From JAJDGF01 sp031549325 (GTDB lineage Bacteria; Bacillota; Clostridia; Christensenellales; Aristaeellaceae), in contig JAVBQA010000049.1 of assembly GCA_031549325.1 (NCBI GenBank), positions 1 to 24,839 of the forward strand: a stretch of 24,839 bases of DNA, written 5' to 3'. Shown here in pieces: positions 7,410 through 14,155 of the stretch (positions within the stretch are counted from its first letter, which is position 1; each line of letters begins with the position of its first letter). Under the pieces are notes generated by a model. It had not been told where the DNA came from. It worked only from the letters and a program-made list of their open reading frames with translations, and made no database searches. A program made the position numbers and the translations under genes.

Positions 7410-7437
7410 CAAACCGCGAGTGCACTCTTGCGGTTTG
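7410..7437. terminator. Hairpin, possible terminator
   Basis: CAAACCGC (7410-7417) pairs with GCGGTTTG (7430-7437) around a self-complementary AGTGCACT. It is flanked by an A-rich run on the left and TTGTT on the right. It may end transcription in either direction ahead of the flavin reductase promoter. Confidence 0.5.
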
Positions 7438-7470
7438 TTCCGTCGCACGCTTCTATTCGTCGCGCGGAGC

Positions 7471-7479
7471 TGATATAAT
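7471..7479 (+). promoter_or_regulatory. Extended -10 promoter of the flavin reductase-like gene
   Basis: TGATATAAT is a full extended -10 element (TGn plus TATAAT) 32 bases before the ATG at 7512. The -35 (around TTCTAT) is poor, as is common with extended -10 promoters. Confidence 0.65.
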
Positions 7480-7511
7480 GGTAGGTAGCAATGGCTGAAG
7501 GAGGATGTTTC

Positions 7512-8027
7512 ATGAAGCAGATTTCGTATTTGGAGGCGATGGCGCTGGCCACCGATCGCATGTCCCACGGCGGCGCGTTTCTGACGGTGGGCGGCAGCGC
7601 TCCCAACACCATGACCATCGGCTGGGGCGCCGTCGGCTTCTACTGGGCTCGGCCGGTGCTCACCGTGGTGGTTCGCCCATCCCGCCACACCCACGCGCTG
7701 CTGGAGGCGCAGGGCAGCTTCACCGTCAGCGTGCCCACGGCGGATCCGCTCAAGCAGCAGCTGGCCTTCGCGGGTACGGCCTCCGGCCGGGATGTGAACA
7801 AGTTCGACGGCCACGGGCTCACCGCCGTCCCGGCGCAAGCCGTGGATGCGCCCATCGTCCGGGAGTGCGGGCTGCACTTTGAGTGCGTGCTGCGCCTCGC
7901 TCAGGACATGACCCCGGACCGCATGGATGAAGGCGTGCAAAAAGCCGCCTATCCCAAGGGCGACCTGCACACCCTGTTCTTCGGCGAGATCGTGGCCTGC
8001 TACCGGACCGACGAAGAGGACGTGTAG
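7512..8027 (+). CDS. Flavin reductase-like (flavoredoxin family) protein
   Basis: The 171-residue protein fits the flavin reductase-like FMN-binding split-barrel family (flavoredoxin group). It has an N-terminal segment GGAFLTVGG followed by NTMTIGWGAVGFYWARPVL, which is the usual pattern 'novMTIgWg, G..W.rPv', and then FTVSVP and GxxSGRDVNKF. Members bind FMN and take part in electron transfer in anaerobes; the partner here is unknown. The start at 7512 is fixed by AAGGAGG with seven bases of spacing; the open frame extends seven codons upstream across that site. It is monocistronic, with its own promoter and the rpsF promoter 23 bases downstream of its stop. Confidence 0.88.
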   Translation: MKQISYLEAMALATDRMSHGGAFLTVGGSAPNTMTIGWGAVGFYWARPVLTVVVRPSRHTHALLEAQGSFTVSVPTADPLKQQLAFAGTASGRDVNKFDGHGLTAVPAQAVDAPIVRECGLHFECVLRLAQDMTPDRMDEGVQKAAYPKGDLHTLFFGEIVACYRTDEEDV

Positions 8028-8049
8028 AAAAAGAAATGTCGGAAATGTG

Positions 8050-8078
8050 TTGCCAGCGGTCGACAACTGTGATATAAT
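8050..8078 (+). promoter_or_regulatory. Sigma-A promoter of rpsF-ssb-rpsR
   Basis: TTGCCA (8050-8055), a 17-base spacer, then TATAAT (8073-8078). Transcription would start near 8085, giving a leader of about 65 bases containing the hairpin described next. Confidence 0.85.
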
Positions 8079-8093
8079 CCTATATTAGCGCAT

Positions 8094-8125
8094 CCTTGCC
8101 CTGACGCAATGATCAGGGCCGTAAG
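8094..8125 (+). promoter_or_regulatory. Candidate S6:S18 autoregulatory leader hairpin
   Basis: CCCTGA (8099-8104) pairs with TCAGGG (8113-8118), followed at once by CCG (8119-8121). A short lower stem CTT (8095-8097)/AAG (8123-8125) can close it. Known rpsF leaders bind the S6:S18 complex through a hairpin with a CCG on the 3' side of an internal loop, mimicking 16S rRNA. Position and CCG fit that model; assignment is by inference. Confidence 0.55.
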
Positions 8126-8148
8126 TCCACAAGGAGGTGAAAAGCCAA

Positions 8149-8625
8149 ATGAACCAATACGAAGTCATGTACATCATCGACACTGCGCTGGAAGACCAAG
8201 TCAGGAACGACACGATTGCCCGCTTTTCCGCGCTCGTCGCGCAGAACGGCGGCACAGTGGATCGCGTGGATGAGTGGGGCAAGCGCCGCCTGGCGTACGC
8301 CATCAACTACAAGACCGAAGGGTATTACGTGCTGATGTATATCACAGCGCCCTCCGATCTGCCCCGCGAGCTGGAGCGCAACCTGCAGATTGCGGAGTCC
8401 GTTCTTCGCTACCTGGTGATCCGCTTCGAAGGCGCGCTCCCGCCCAAGCGCGAGTTTAAGCCCTTCATGCCTGCGGGTCAGTCTGCCCCGGCCCCGGCCG
8501 TCGCGGAAGCTCCGGTTGCGGAAGCGCCGGCCGCCGCAGAAGCGCCCGCCCAGGAAGCTCCGGTTGCGGAGGAGGCCCCGGCCGCTGAAGCAGCTCCGGC
8601 CGCTGAAGCAGCGCCCGAAGCCTAA
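8149..8625 (+). CDS. rpsF: Ribosomal protein S6 with an Ala/Pro/Glu-rich C-terminal extension
   Basis: S6 binds 16S rRNA in the small-subunit platform together with S18. Residues 1-95 (MNQYEVMYIIDTALED onward, with WGKRRLAYAINYKTEGYYVLM and VLRYLVIR) form the complete S6 domain. Residues about 105-158 are an added low-complexity tail of Ala, Pro, Glu and Val, built on repeated DNA (for example the 18-base unit at 8581-8598 is largely repeated at 8599-8616). Most bacterial S6 proteins end near residue 95-100. The ATG at 8149 is set by a full AAGGAGGTGA with eight bases of spacing; the GTG at 8137 lies inside that site. It heads the conserved rpsF-ssb-rpsR operon, 21 bases before ssb. Confidence 0.96.
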   Translation: MNQYEVMYIIDTALEDQVRNDTIARFSALVAQNGGTVDRVDEWGKRRLAYAINYKTEGYYVLMYITAPSDLPRELERNLQIAESVLRYLVIRFEGALPPKREFKPFMPAGQSAPAPAVAEAPVAEAPAAAEAPAQEAPVAEEAPAAEAAPAAEAAPEA

Positions 8626-8646
8626 CACAAAGGCAGGTAATGAGCA

Positions 8647-9084
8647 ATGAACAAAGCGATTTTGATTGGCAACCTCACGCGCGATCCGGAAACCAGGACA
8701 ACCTCTTCCGGCGTCAGCGTCTGCACGTTCACCATCGCGGTCAACCGCAGGTTCACAGACAAGCAGACCGGTCAGCGCGAAGCGGATTTCATCAACATCG
8801 TGACCTGGCGCCAGACAGCGGAGCTTTGCGCCCGCTATTTGGCAAAAGGGCGCAAGGTCGCGGTGATCGGAACCATTCAAAGCCGTTCCTATGATGCGCA
8901 GGATGGCACGAAGCGTTACGTCACCGAGGTCGTTGCCGACGAAGTGGAATTCATCTCGTCTCCGCAGGGCGGATCCGGGCACGGCCCGGAGGACATCCCG
9001 CCACCCAGCGAGCCCTCCGGCTTTGGCGCAACCAAGGCCAGCGGCTTCGCGGATGTTGAGGATGACGACGAGCTGCCGTTCTAG
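8647..9084 (+). CDS. ssb: Single-stranded DNA-binding protein
   Basis: SSB coats single-stranded DNA in replication and repair and recruits partners through its tip. The 145-residue protein starts MNKAILIGNLTRDPE, the standard OB-fold opening, and continues with FTIAVNR and INIVTWRQTAELCARYLAKG up to about residue 105. A Gly/Pro-rich linker follows and the C-terminus is DDDELPF, the conserved acidic interaction tip. Length is normal or slightly short. The ribosome site is modest (GGCAGGT), consistent with translational linkage to rpsF 21 bases upstream. An ATG seven bases earlier is out of frame. Confidence 0.97.
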   Translation: MNKAILIGNLTRDPETRTTSSGVSVCTFTIAVNRRFTDKQTGQREADFINIVTWRQTAELCARYLAKGRKVAVIGTIQSRSYDAQDGTKRYVTEVVADEVEFISSPQGGSGHGPEDIPPPSEPSGFGATKASGFADVEDDDELPF

Positions 9085-9164
9085 CTTCGAATCGATCCAA
9101 AGGTAAGTCCAAAGCAGGGGGAAGCTTCGCCCTGTGACCCATAGCCAGGCGCGACCGCGTCTGC

Positions 9165-9181
9165 CCGCGGCTTTTCCGCGG
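9165..9181 (+). other. Small hairpin in the ssb-rpsR spacer
   Basis: CCGCGG (9165-9170), a CTTTT loop, CCGCGG (9176-9181). It sits in the unusually long 128-base spacer between ssb and rpsR. There is no T-tract, so it may attenuate, stabilise or process the message rather than end it. Confidence 0.4.
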
Positions 9182-9212
9182 AAGGGCTAACCGTGAAAAG
9201 GAGGTAACAGCA

Positions 9213-9470
9213 ATGTCTGAGGATAGAGGCGAACGCCGGGAGCGCCGGCCGCGCGGCAGAAAACCGCGCCGCAAGGTGTGTGCGTTCTGCGTGGACAAGG
9301 TGCAGCACATCGATTATAAGGATGTCATCCGCCTGCGCCGCTTCACCAATGAGCGTGGCAAGATCGTGCCGCGCCGCATGAGCGGCGCCTGCGCCAAGCA
9401 CCAGCGCCAGCTGTCGGCCGCGATCAAGCGCGCCCGCACCATCGCGCTGATGCCGTACACGACGGACTAA
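9213..9470 (+). CDS. rpsR: Ribosomal protein S18
   Basis: S18 pairs with S6 on the platform of the 30S subunit. The 85-residue protein has a basic N-terminus (RRERRPRGRKPRRK), then CAFCVDK, IDYKDVIRLRRFTNERGKI and GACAKHQRQLSAAIKRARTIALMPY, all standard. The Cys pair in CAFC plus Cys and His in GACAKH mark the cysteine-bearing, probably zinc-binding form of S18. The ATG at 9213 follows AAAAGGAGGT. It ends the operon and is followed by a strong terminator. Confidence 0.97.
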   Translation: MSEDRGERRERRPRGRKPRRKVCAFCVDKVQHIDYKDVIRLRRFTNERGKIVPRRMSGACAKHQRQLSAAIKRARTIALMPYTTD

Positions 9471-9539
9471 GGAGTCATGCCCGGGGACTCCGTTCCCGGC
9501 CCCGCGCCAAGGGGATTGATTTCCTTTGAAATTCCATAC

Positions 9540-9576
9540 AAAAGCCAGGATCCTCAAAAGGCTCCTGGCTTTTTTT
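9540..9576 (+). terminator. Intrinsic terminator of rpsF-ssb-rpsR
   Basis: AAAGCCAGGATCCT (9541-9554) pairs with AGGCTCCTGGCTTT (9559-9572) with one mismatch around a CAAA loop, followed by an uninterrupted T run to 9576. It is a textbook Rho-independent terminator. Confidence 0.93.
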
Positions 9577-9605
9577 GTTGCAGGGAAACCGCTGCGAATA
9601 ACTTT

Positions 9606-9762
9606 ATACCAATTCAAAATCGTAACGCCACGTCGCGCCGGATTTTTTCCGCCCTGCGGCGTCGCCCTCCGCTTAGCGTAGCTCTGCTACGCTGCACTCC
9701 AGCTCCTTGCAGGGCGAAAAAACTCTCGCCGCTTTGGAGGCGTTACTATTTTTCATTGGTAT
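9606..9762. repeat. Long palindromic repeat, copy B (157 bases)
   Basis: The outer arms ATACCAAT (9606-9613) and ATTGGTAT (9755-9762) pair perfectly and continue inward, so that 21 of the outer 24 positions match. The central stem AGCGTAGC-TCT-GCTACGCT (9675-9693) is perfect and its loop centre (9684) is the exact centre of the element. The core 9645-9721 aligns with copy A 748-827, while the outer arms differ in sequence but remain self-complementary. The right end touches the stop codon of the minus-strand ferritin-like gene. Confidence 0.87.
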
Positions 9763-10271
9763 TATTGCGTCTGCCGTGATTGGGCGAGCGATTCTTGGAA
9801 AAACTTTAGGTGGAGCTGTTCGTCCTGAATGATGCGATCAAGGAGCGCGCGCACTTGCGGGTTGGTGGTTTGGGCGGCGTGCTGCTGATAATTGGCGATG
9901 GCAGCGCTCTCGGCGTCGATGTTGGCCTGAAGCATGGCCGGGTAGTCGTCGGCATAATTCACCTTGCCCGCCTGCCAGTAATAGCGGCCGTCGTCGAAGC
10001 TGGGCTTGCCGCCCAGCGCCTGGATCGCGCTGCCCAGCATGTCCAGGTGCTCCATCTCGAACAGCGCGATTTCCCGCATGGCGTTGGAAAAGGTTTCGTT
10101 GGCGCTGCGGCTGTGTTGGTAAAGGTACTGCATGATGGCGGTCAGCTCGCTCACCGAACCCGCGTAATCCTGTTTGAGCAGCGCCACCGTCTCGGGGTCT
10201 GGCGTGGTTTCATCCACCTTGGGGTAAGGCGCGGTGTTGATCGCGACCGGTGGATTGAATACTCTCTCCAT
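9762..10271 (-). CDS. Ferritin-like domain protein
   Basis: The 169-residue protein fits the ferritin-like four-helix bundle family with a di-metal site: Glu42, then Glu72-Met-Glu-His75, Glu121 and Glu151-Gln-Leu-His154, giving the two ExxH motifs and two lone glutamates expected. Related proteins include rubrerythrin-like and manganese catalase/CotJC-like proteins, so a role in iron handling or oxidative stress is likely but not fixed. I chose the ATG at 10271 (MERVFNPP) because GGAAGGG lies six bases upstream; the ATG two codons earlier overlaps that site. It is convergent with rpsR and divergent from the pyruvate:ferredoxin oxidoreductase gene, an oxygen-sensitive enzyme it might protect (inference). 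Confidence 0.88.
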   Translation of the reverse strand: MERVFNPPVAINTAPYPKVDETTPDPETVALLKQDYAGSVSELTAIMQYLYQHSRSANETFSNAMREIALFEMEHLDMLGSAIQALGGKPSFDDGRYYWQAGKVNYADDYPAMLQANIDAESAAIANYQQHAAQTTNPQVRALLDRIIQDEQLHLKFFQESLAQSRQTQ

Positions 10272-10396
10272 GCGCATCCCTTCCTTTCATGCAAGCCTAT
10301 GCGAGATCGGACGAGAGAATGATGATCAGGCGCCGAAGCGCCATTGTTAAAAACGTGTCAATCCGACGGAATTCTTCATTCAAGCCCGTTGTTTCC

Positions 10397-10425
10397 TTGA
10401 CTTCAATCCTGCATTCCTTTATAAT
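10397..10425 (+). promoter_or_regulatory. Sigma-A promoter of the pyruvate:ferredoxin oxidoreductase gene
   Basis: TTGACT (10397-10402), a 17-base spacer, then TATAAT (10420-10425). It lies about 70 bases before the TTG start at 10494. Confidence 0.87.
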
Positions 10426-10493
10426 AAAAATGATGCAAACCGGTACCGTCAGAAATGCTGACACCGACCAATTTGGATAAGGGGGCTATTCAT

Positions 10494-13400
10494 TTGAGCA
10501 CGAAGATGACCATTGATGGCAACACTGCCGTCAGCCACGTCGCTTATGCGATGAGCGATGTGGCGGCAATCTACCCGATCACGCCGTCCAGCAACATGGC
10601 GGAGGTCGCCGATGAGTGGAGCGCGGCAGGCAGGAAGAACCTGTTTGGCCAGACCGTCCGCATCGCCGAGATGCAGTCCGAGGGCGGCGCGGCGGGCGCC
10701 GTGCACGGCTCGCTGAAGGCGGGCGCGCTGACGACCACGTTCACCGCGTCCCAGGGCCTGCTGCTCATGATCCCCAACATGTATAAGATTTCGGGCGAGC
10801 TGCTGCCCGCCGTGTTCCATGTGTCGGCGCGCGCGCTGGCCTACCACGCGCTGTCGATCTTTGGCGATCACTCTGACGTCATGGCTTGCCGCCAGACGGG
10901 CTTCGCGATGCTGGCCAGCAACTCCGTTCAGGAGGCCATGGACATGGCGCTGGTGGCCCACCTGGCCACGCTGAAGGCGCAGGTGCCCTTCCTGCATTTC
11001 TTCGACGGCTTCAGGACCTCCCACGAGATCCAGAAGATCGACGGCATAGACTACGAAGAAATCGCCAAGCTGGTCGACTGGGACGCCATCCGCGCGTTCC
11101 GTGACCGCGCGCTGAACCCGGAGCACCCGCATCAGGGCGGCACCGCGCAGAACCCGGACATCTACTTCCAGGGCCGTGAAGCCGCCAACAAGTACTACGA
11201 CGCCACCCCGGCCATCGTCGAGGAAGTCATGAAGGCGGTGGGCAAGCTCACCGGCCGCAAGTACAAGCTGTTTGATTATGTGGGCGCCCCGGATGCCGAG
11301 CGCGTCATCCTCGCCATGGGCTCGGGCTGCGAAGCCATCGAGGAGACCATCGAGCATCTGCTGGGCAAGGGCGAGAAGGTCGGCCTGGTGAAGGTGCACC
11401 TGTACCGCCCCTTCTCCATGAAGCACTTCCTGGCCGCGATCCCGAAGAGCTGCAAGACCATCGCCGTGCTCGACCGCACCAAGGAATCCGGTTCCCTGGG
11501 CGAGCCGATGTACCTGGATGTGTGCTCTGCGCTGCGCGAGGCGGGCAAGAACGACATCACCGTCATCGGCGGCCGCTACGGCCTGGGCTCCAAGGAGTTC
11601 AACCCCACCATGGTCAAGGCCGTGTTCGACAACCTCAAGAAGGCCGCCCCGAAGAACCACTTCACCGTGGGCATCGAGGACGACGTGAGCAAGACCAGCC
11701 TGGCGCTGGGCAAGACGCTGGACGTCGCGCCCGAAGGCACCCGCAGCTGCATGTTCTACGGCCTGGGTTCGGACGGCACCGTCGGCGCCAACAAGAACTC
11801 CATCAAGATCATCGGCGACCACACCAAGATGTATGCGCAGGCGTACTTCTCCTATGACAGCAAAAAGTCGGGCGGCATCACCGTGAGCCATCTGCGCTTT
11901 GGCAAGCAACCGATCAAGTCCACTTACCTGATCGACTCGGCCGACTTCATCGCCTGCCACAATCCGGCTTATGTCACCAAGTACGACATGGTCTCGGCGC
12001 TGAAGAAAGGCGGCGTGTTCCTGCTGAACAGCCCCTGGTCCGAGCAGGAAATGGACAAGCAGCTGCCCGCGGCCATGAAGCGCGCGCTGGCCGAGAAGAA
12101 AGCCAAGTTCTATAATGTCGACGCCATCAAGCTGGCGGGCGAGGTCGGCATGGGCGGGCGCATCAACACCATCATGCAGGCAGCGTTCTTCAAGCTGGCC
12201 GACATCATTGCCTACAAGGATGCCGACAAATACATGAAGGACTACGTCAAGAAGTCCTACGGCAAAAAGGGCGACGCCGTCGTCAAGCAGAACTGCGACG
12301 CGATCGACATCGCGATCTCGGGCCTGGTGGAGATCAAGGTGCCGGCAGATTGGGCCAAGGCCACCAAGGGCGCCGAGCCCGTTAAGGTCGAAGCCAACGA
12401 GTATTTCGACAACGTGATCCTGCCCATCTTGTCCCAGCAGGGCCAGACGCTGCCGGTCAGCGCGTTCTCTGTGGACGGCACCGTGCCCATTGGCACCACC
12501 AAGTACGAGAAGCGCGGCATCGCCGTGAACGTGCCCGAGTGGCAGATGGATAAGTGCATCCAGTGTGGCCAGTGCTCGCTGGTTTGCCCGCACGCCGTCA
12601 TCCGCCCCACGCTGGTCGACGAGAAGACCTTGAAGAACGCCCCCAAGACCTTCGCCACCAAAAAGGCCGTCGGCAAGGAGTTCGAGGGCTATGAATACAG
12701 GCTTCAGATCAGCCCGATGGACTGCACCGGCTGCGAAAACTGCGTGAACGTGTGCCCGGCCAAGGAAAAGGCGCTGATCATGAAGCCGCTGGCCGAGCAG
12801 GCCGCCGCCGAGGAGAAAAACTGGGCGTTCGCGACCAAGGTGCCCGAGTTCAAGGGCGAGCTGAACGTGAAGTCCATCAAAGGCAGCCAGTTCAAAAAGC
12901 CGCTGTTCGAGTTCTCCGGCGCGTGCGCCGGCTGCGGCGAGACCCCGTATGTCAAGCTGATCACCCAGCTGTTCGGCGACCGCATGGTCATCGCCAACGC
13001 CACGGGCTGCTCCTCGATCTACGGCGGCTCCGCGCCCACCTGCCCCTACACCACCAACGAAGAAGGACACGGCCCGGCGTGGGCGAACAGCCTGTTCGAG
13101 GACAACGCCGAGTTTGGCTACGGCATGGTGCTGGCCAACGCGCAGAGGCGAGAGAGGCTGGCCGAAACCGTGAAGTCCCTGGCCGAGAAGTGGGCGCAGT
13201 GGCCGGACGCCAAGAAGACATGCGACGAGTGGCTCGCGGGCAAGGACAACGCCGAGAAGTCCAAGGCCGCCGCGAAAGCGCTGATCAAGGCCGTCGAGGG
13301 CTGCAAGGACTGCGGCTGTGCGTGCGATGAGCTGGCCAAGGCCATTTACGCCGACAAGGATCTGCTGGTGAAGCAGTCGATCTGGGTGTTTGGCGGCGAC

Positions 13401-14003
13401 GGCTGGGCCTATGACATCGGCTACGGCGGACTGGATCACGTGATTGCCCAGAACATGGACATCAACGTGCTGGTTCTGGATACCGAAGTCTACTCCAACA
13501 CCGGCGGCCAGGCTTCGAAGGCCTCGCCCACCGGCTCGGTCGCCAAGTTCGCCGCGGCGGGCAAGCGCACCAAGAAGAAGGACCTGGGCCTGATGGCCAT
13601 GTCCTACGGCTATGTGTATGTGGCGTCCGTCGGCATGGGCGCGGACATGAACCAGCTCATCAAGGCCGTGAACGAGGCCGAGGCCTATCCGGGCCCGTCG
13701 CTGATCATCGCCTACTCGCCGTGCATCAACCACGGCATCAAGATGAACCAGGCCCAGGCCGAGATCAAGAAGGCCGTGGCGTCCGGTTACTGGCCGCTGT
13801 ACCGCTACAACCCGGCCGAGCAGAACCCGCTCACCATCGACTCCAAGGAGCCGACCGAGAGCTACGAGGCGTTTATCAAGGGCGAGAACCGCTACGCCAC
13901 GCTGATGCGGCAGTTCCCGGACGCCGCCGAGCAACTGTTCAAGGAAGCCGCCACCGAGGCGCAGGATCGCATGGCGGTCTACAAGAAGCTGGCAGCGAAA
14001 TAA
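10494..14003 (+). CDS. nifJ: Pyruvate:ferredoxin (flavodoxin) oxidoreductase, single-chain
   Basis: It oxidises pyruvate with CoA to acetyl-CoA, CO2 and reduced ferredoxin, the central step of anaerobic fermentation. The 1169-residue protein has all domains in order: the pyrimidine-binding domain (YPITPSSNMAE near residue 25), domain II with GGRYGLGSKEF, the gamma domain, the EKR segment (YEKRGIAVNVPEW), a two-cluster ferredoxin domain (Cys688/691/694/698 and Cys744/747/750/754), and the thiamine diphosphate domain with CAGCGETPY (Cys811/814), GGDGWAYDIG and YSNTGGQ. The start is TTG at 10494: AAGGGGG lies eight bases upstream, whereas the ATG at 10506 would be 20 bases away. It has its own promoter and terminator. 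Confidence 0.97.
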   Translation: MSTKMTIDGNTAVSHVAYAMSDVAAIYPITPSSNMAEVADEWSAAGRKNLFGQTVRIAEMQSEGGAAGAVHGSLKAGALTTTFTASQGLLLMIPNMYKISGELLPAVFHVSARALAYHALSIFGDHSDVMACRQTGFAMLASNSVQEAMDMALVAHLATLKAQVPFLHFFDGFRTSHEIQKIDGIDYEEIAKLVDWDAIRAFRDRALNPEHPHQGGTAQNPDIYFQGREAANKYYDATPAIVEEVMKAVGKLTGRKYKLFDYVGAPDAERVILAMGSGCEAIEETIEHLLGKGEKVGLVKVHLYRPFSMKHFLAAIPKSCKTIAVLDRTKESGSLGEPMYLDVCSALREAGKNDITVIGGRYGLGSKEFNPTMVKAVFDNLKKAAPKNHFTVGIEDDVSKTSLALGKTLDVAPEGTRSCMFYGLGSDGTVGANKNSIKIIGDHTKMYAQAYFSYDSKKSGGITVSHLRFGKQPIKSTYLIDSADFIACHNPAYVTKYDMVSALKKGGVFLLNSPWSEQEMDKQLPAAMKRALAEKKAKFYNVDAIKLAGEVGMGGRINTIMQAAFFKLADIIAYKDADKYMKDYVKKSYGKKGDAVVKQNCDAIDIAISGLVEIKVPADWAKATKGAEPVKVEANEYFDNVILPILSQQGQTLPVSAFSVDGTVPIGTTKYEKRGIAVNVPEWQMDKCIQCGQCSLVCPHAVIRPTLVDEKTLKNAPKTFATKKAVGKEFEGYEYRLQISPMDCTGCENCVNVCPAKEKALIMKPLAEQAAAEEKNWAFATKVPEFKGELNVKSIKGSQFKKPLFEFSGACAGCGETPYVKLITQLFGDRMVIANATGCSSIYGGSAPTCPYTTNEEGHGPAWANSLFEDNAEFGYGMVLANAQRRERLAETVKSLAEKWAQWPDAKKTCDEWLAGKDNAEKSKAAAKALIKAVEGCKDCGCACDELAKAIYADKDLLVKQSIWVFGGDGWAYDIGYGGLDHVIAQNMDINVLVLDTEVYSNTGGQASKASPTGSVAKFAAAGKRTKKKDLGLMAMSYGYVYVASVGMGADMNQLIKAVNEAEAYPGPSLIIAYSPCINHGIKMNQAQAEIKKAVASGYWPLYRYNPAEQNPLTIDSKEPTESYEAFIKGENRYATLMRQFPDAAEQLFKEAATEAQDRMAVYKKLAAK

Positions 14004-14017
14004 TCAGATCCATGGCA

Positions 14018-14045
14018 GGAGCGCACCAATCGGTGCGCTCCTTTT
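14018..14045 (+). terminator. Intrinsic terminator of the pyruvate:ferredoxin oxidoreductase gene
   Basis: GGAGCGCACC (14018-14027) pairs perfectly with GGTGCGCTCC (14032-14041) around AATC, followed by TTTT. Confidence 0.92.
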
Positions 14046-14050
14046 CTATG

Positions 14051-14089
14051 TCACGAAACACTCACGAAAACGGGTTTCGCTGGTTTTCG
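14051..14089. promoter_or_regulatory. Operator-like nested repeats upstream of the secreted-protein promoter
   Basis: TCACGAAA occurs twice (14051-14058 and 14062-14069), followed by GGTTTCG and GGTTTTCG on the same strand, so that CGAAAC pairs with GTTTCG and CGAAAAC (14065-14071) pairs with GTTTTCG (14083-14089). The array ends four bases before the -35 box. A regulator binding site is possible. Confidence 0.4.
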
Positions 14090-14093
14090 GCGC

Positions 14094-14122
14094 TTGTCCT
14101 AAATTGTTTTAGCCGATACAAT
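14094..14122 (+). promoter_or_regulatory. Sigma-A-like promoter of the secreted multidomain protein
   Basis: TTGTCC (14094-14099), a 17-base spacer, then TACAAT (14117-14122), 33 bases before the GTG start at 14156. Confidence 0.7.
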
Positions 14123-14155
14123 GAAACCAAGAAAACCCAGAGGGAGGGCTGCTGT

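Larger units (their letters stand above)
7124..7511. other. 388-base stretch with no convincing gene
   Basis: Reading frames are open on both strands for up to about 100 codons, but none has a ribosome site, a recognised motif or a sensible composition. The only supported elements are the hairpin at 7410-7437 and the extended -10 at 7471-7479 near its right end. It may be decayed coding sequence. Confidence 0.5.

Noticed and set aside
8463..8622. Ala/Pro/Glu repeats in rpsF considered as a separate gene or frameshift read-through
   Set aside because: The frame is continuous, the residue composition is a coherent low-complexity tail, and ssb follows at normal operon spacing.
9477..9779. Plus-strand open frame after rpsR
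   Set aside because: It spans the rpsR terminator and palindromic copy B, so it is not a gene.
10449..13934. Minus-strand open frame of 1161 codons opposite the pyruvate:ferredoxin oxidoreductase gene
   Set aside because: Its composition (His, Leu, Val, Arg) is typical of a codon-bias shadow, and the plus-strand protein is unmistakable over the same span.
13721..14155. Upstream extension of the secreted protein's frame into the pyruvate:ferredoxin oxidoreductase gene
   Set aside because: It crosses a terminator and promoter; the signal peptide and ribosome site fix the start at 14156.
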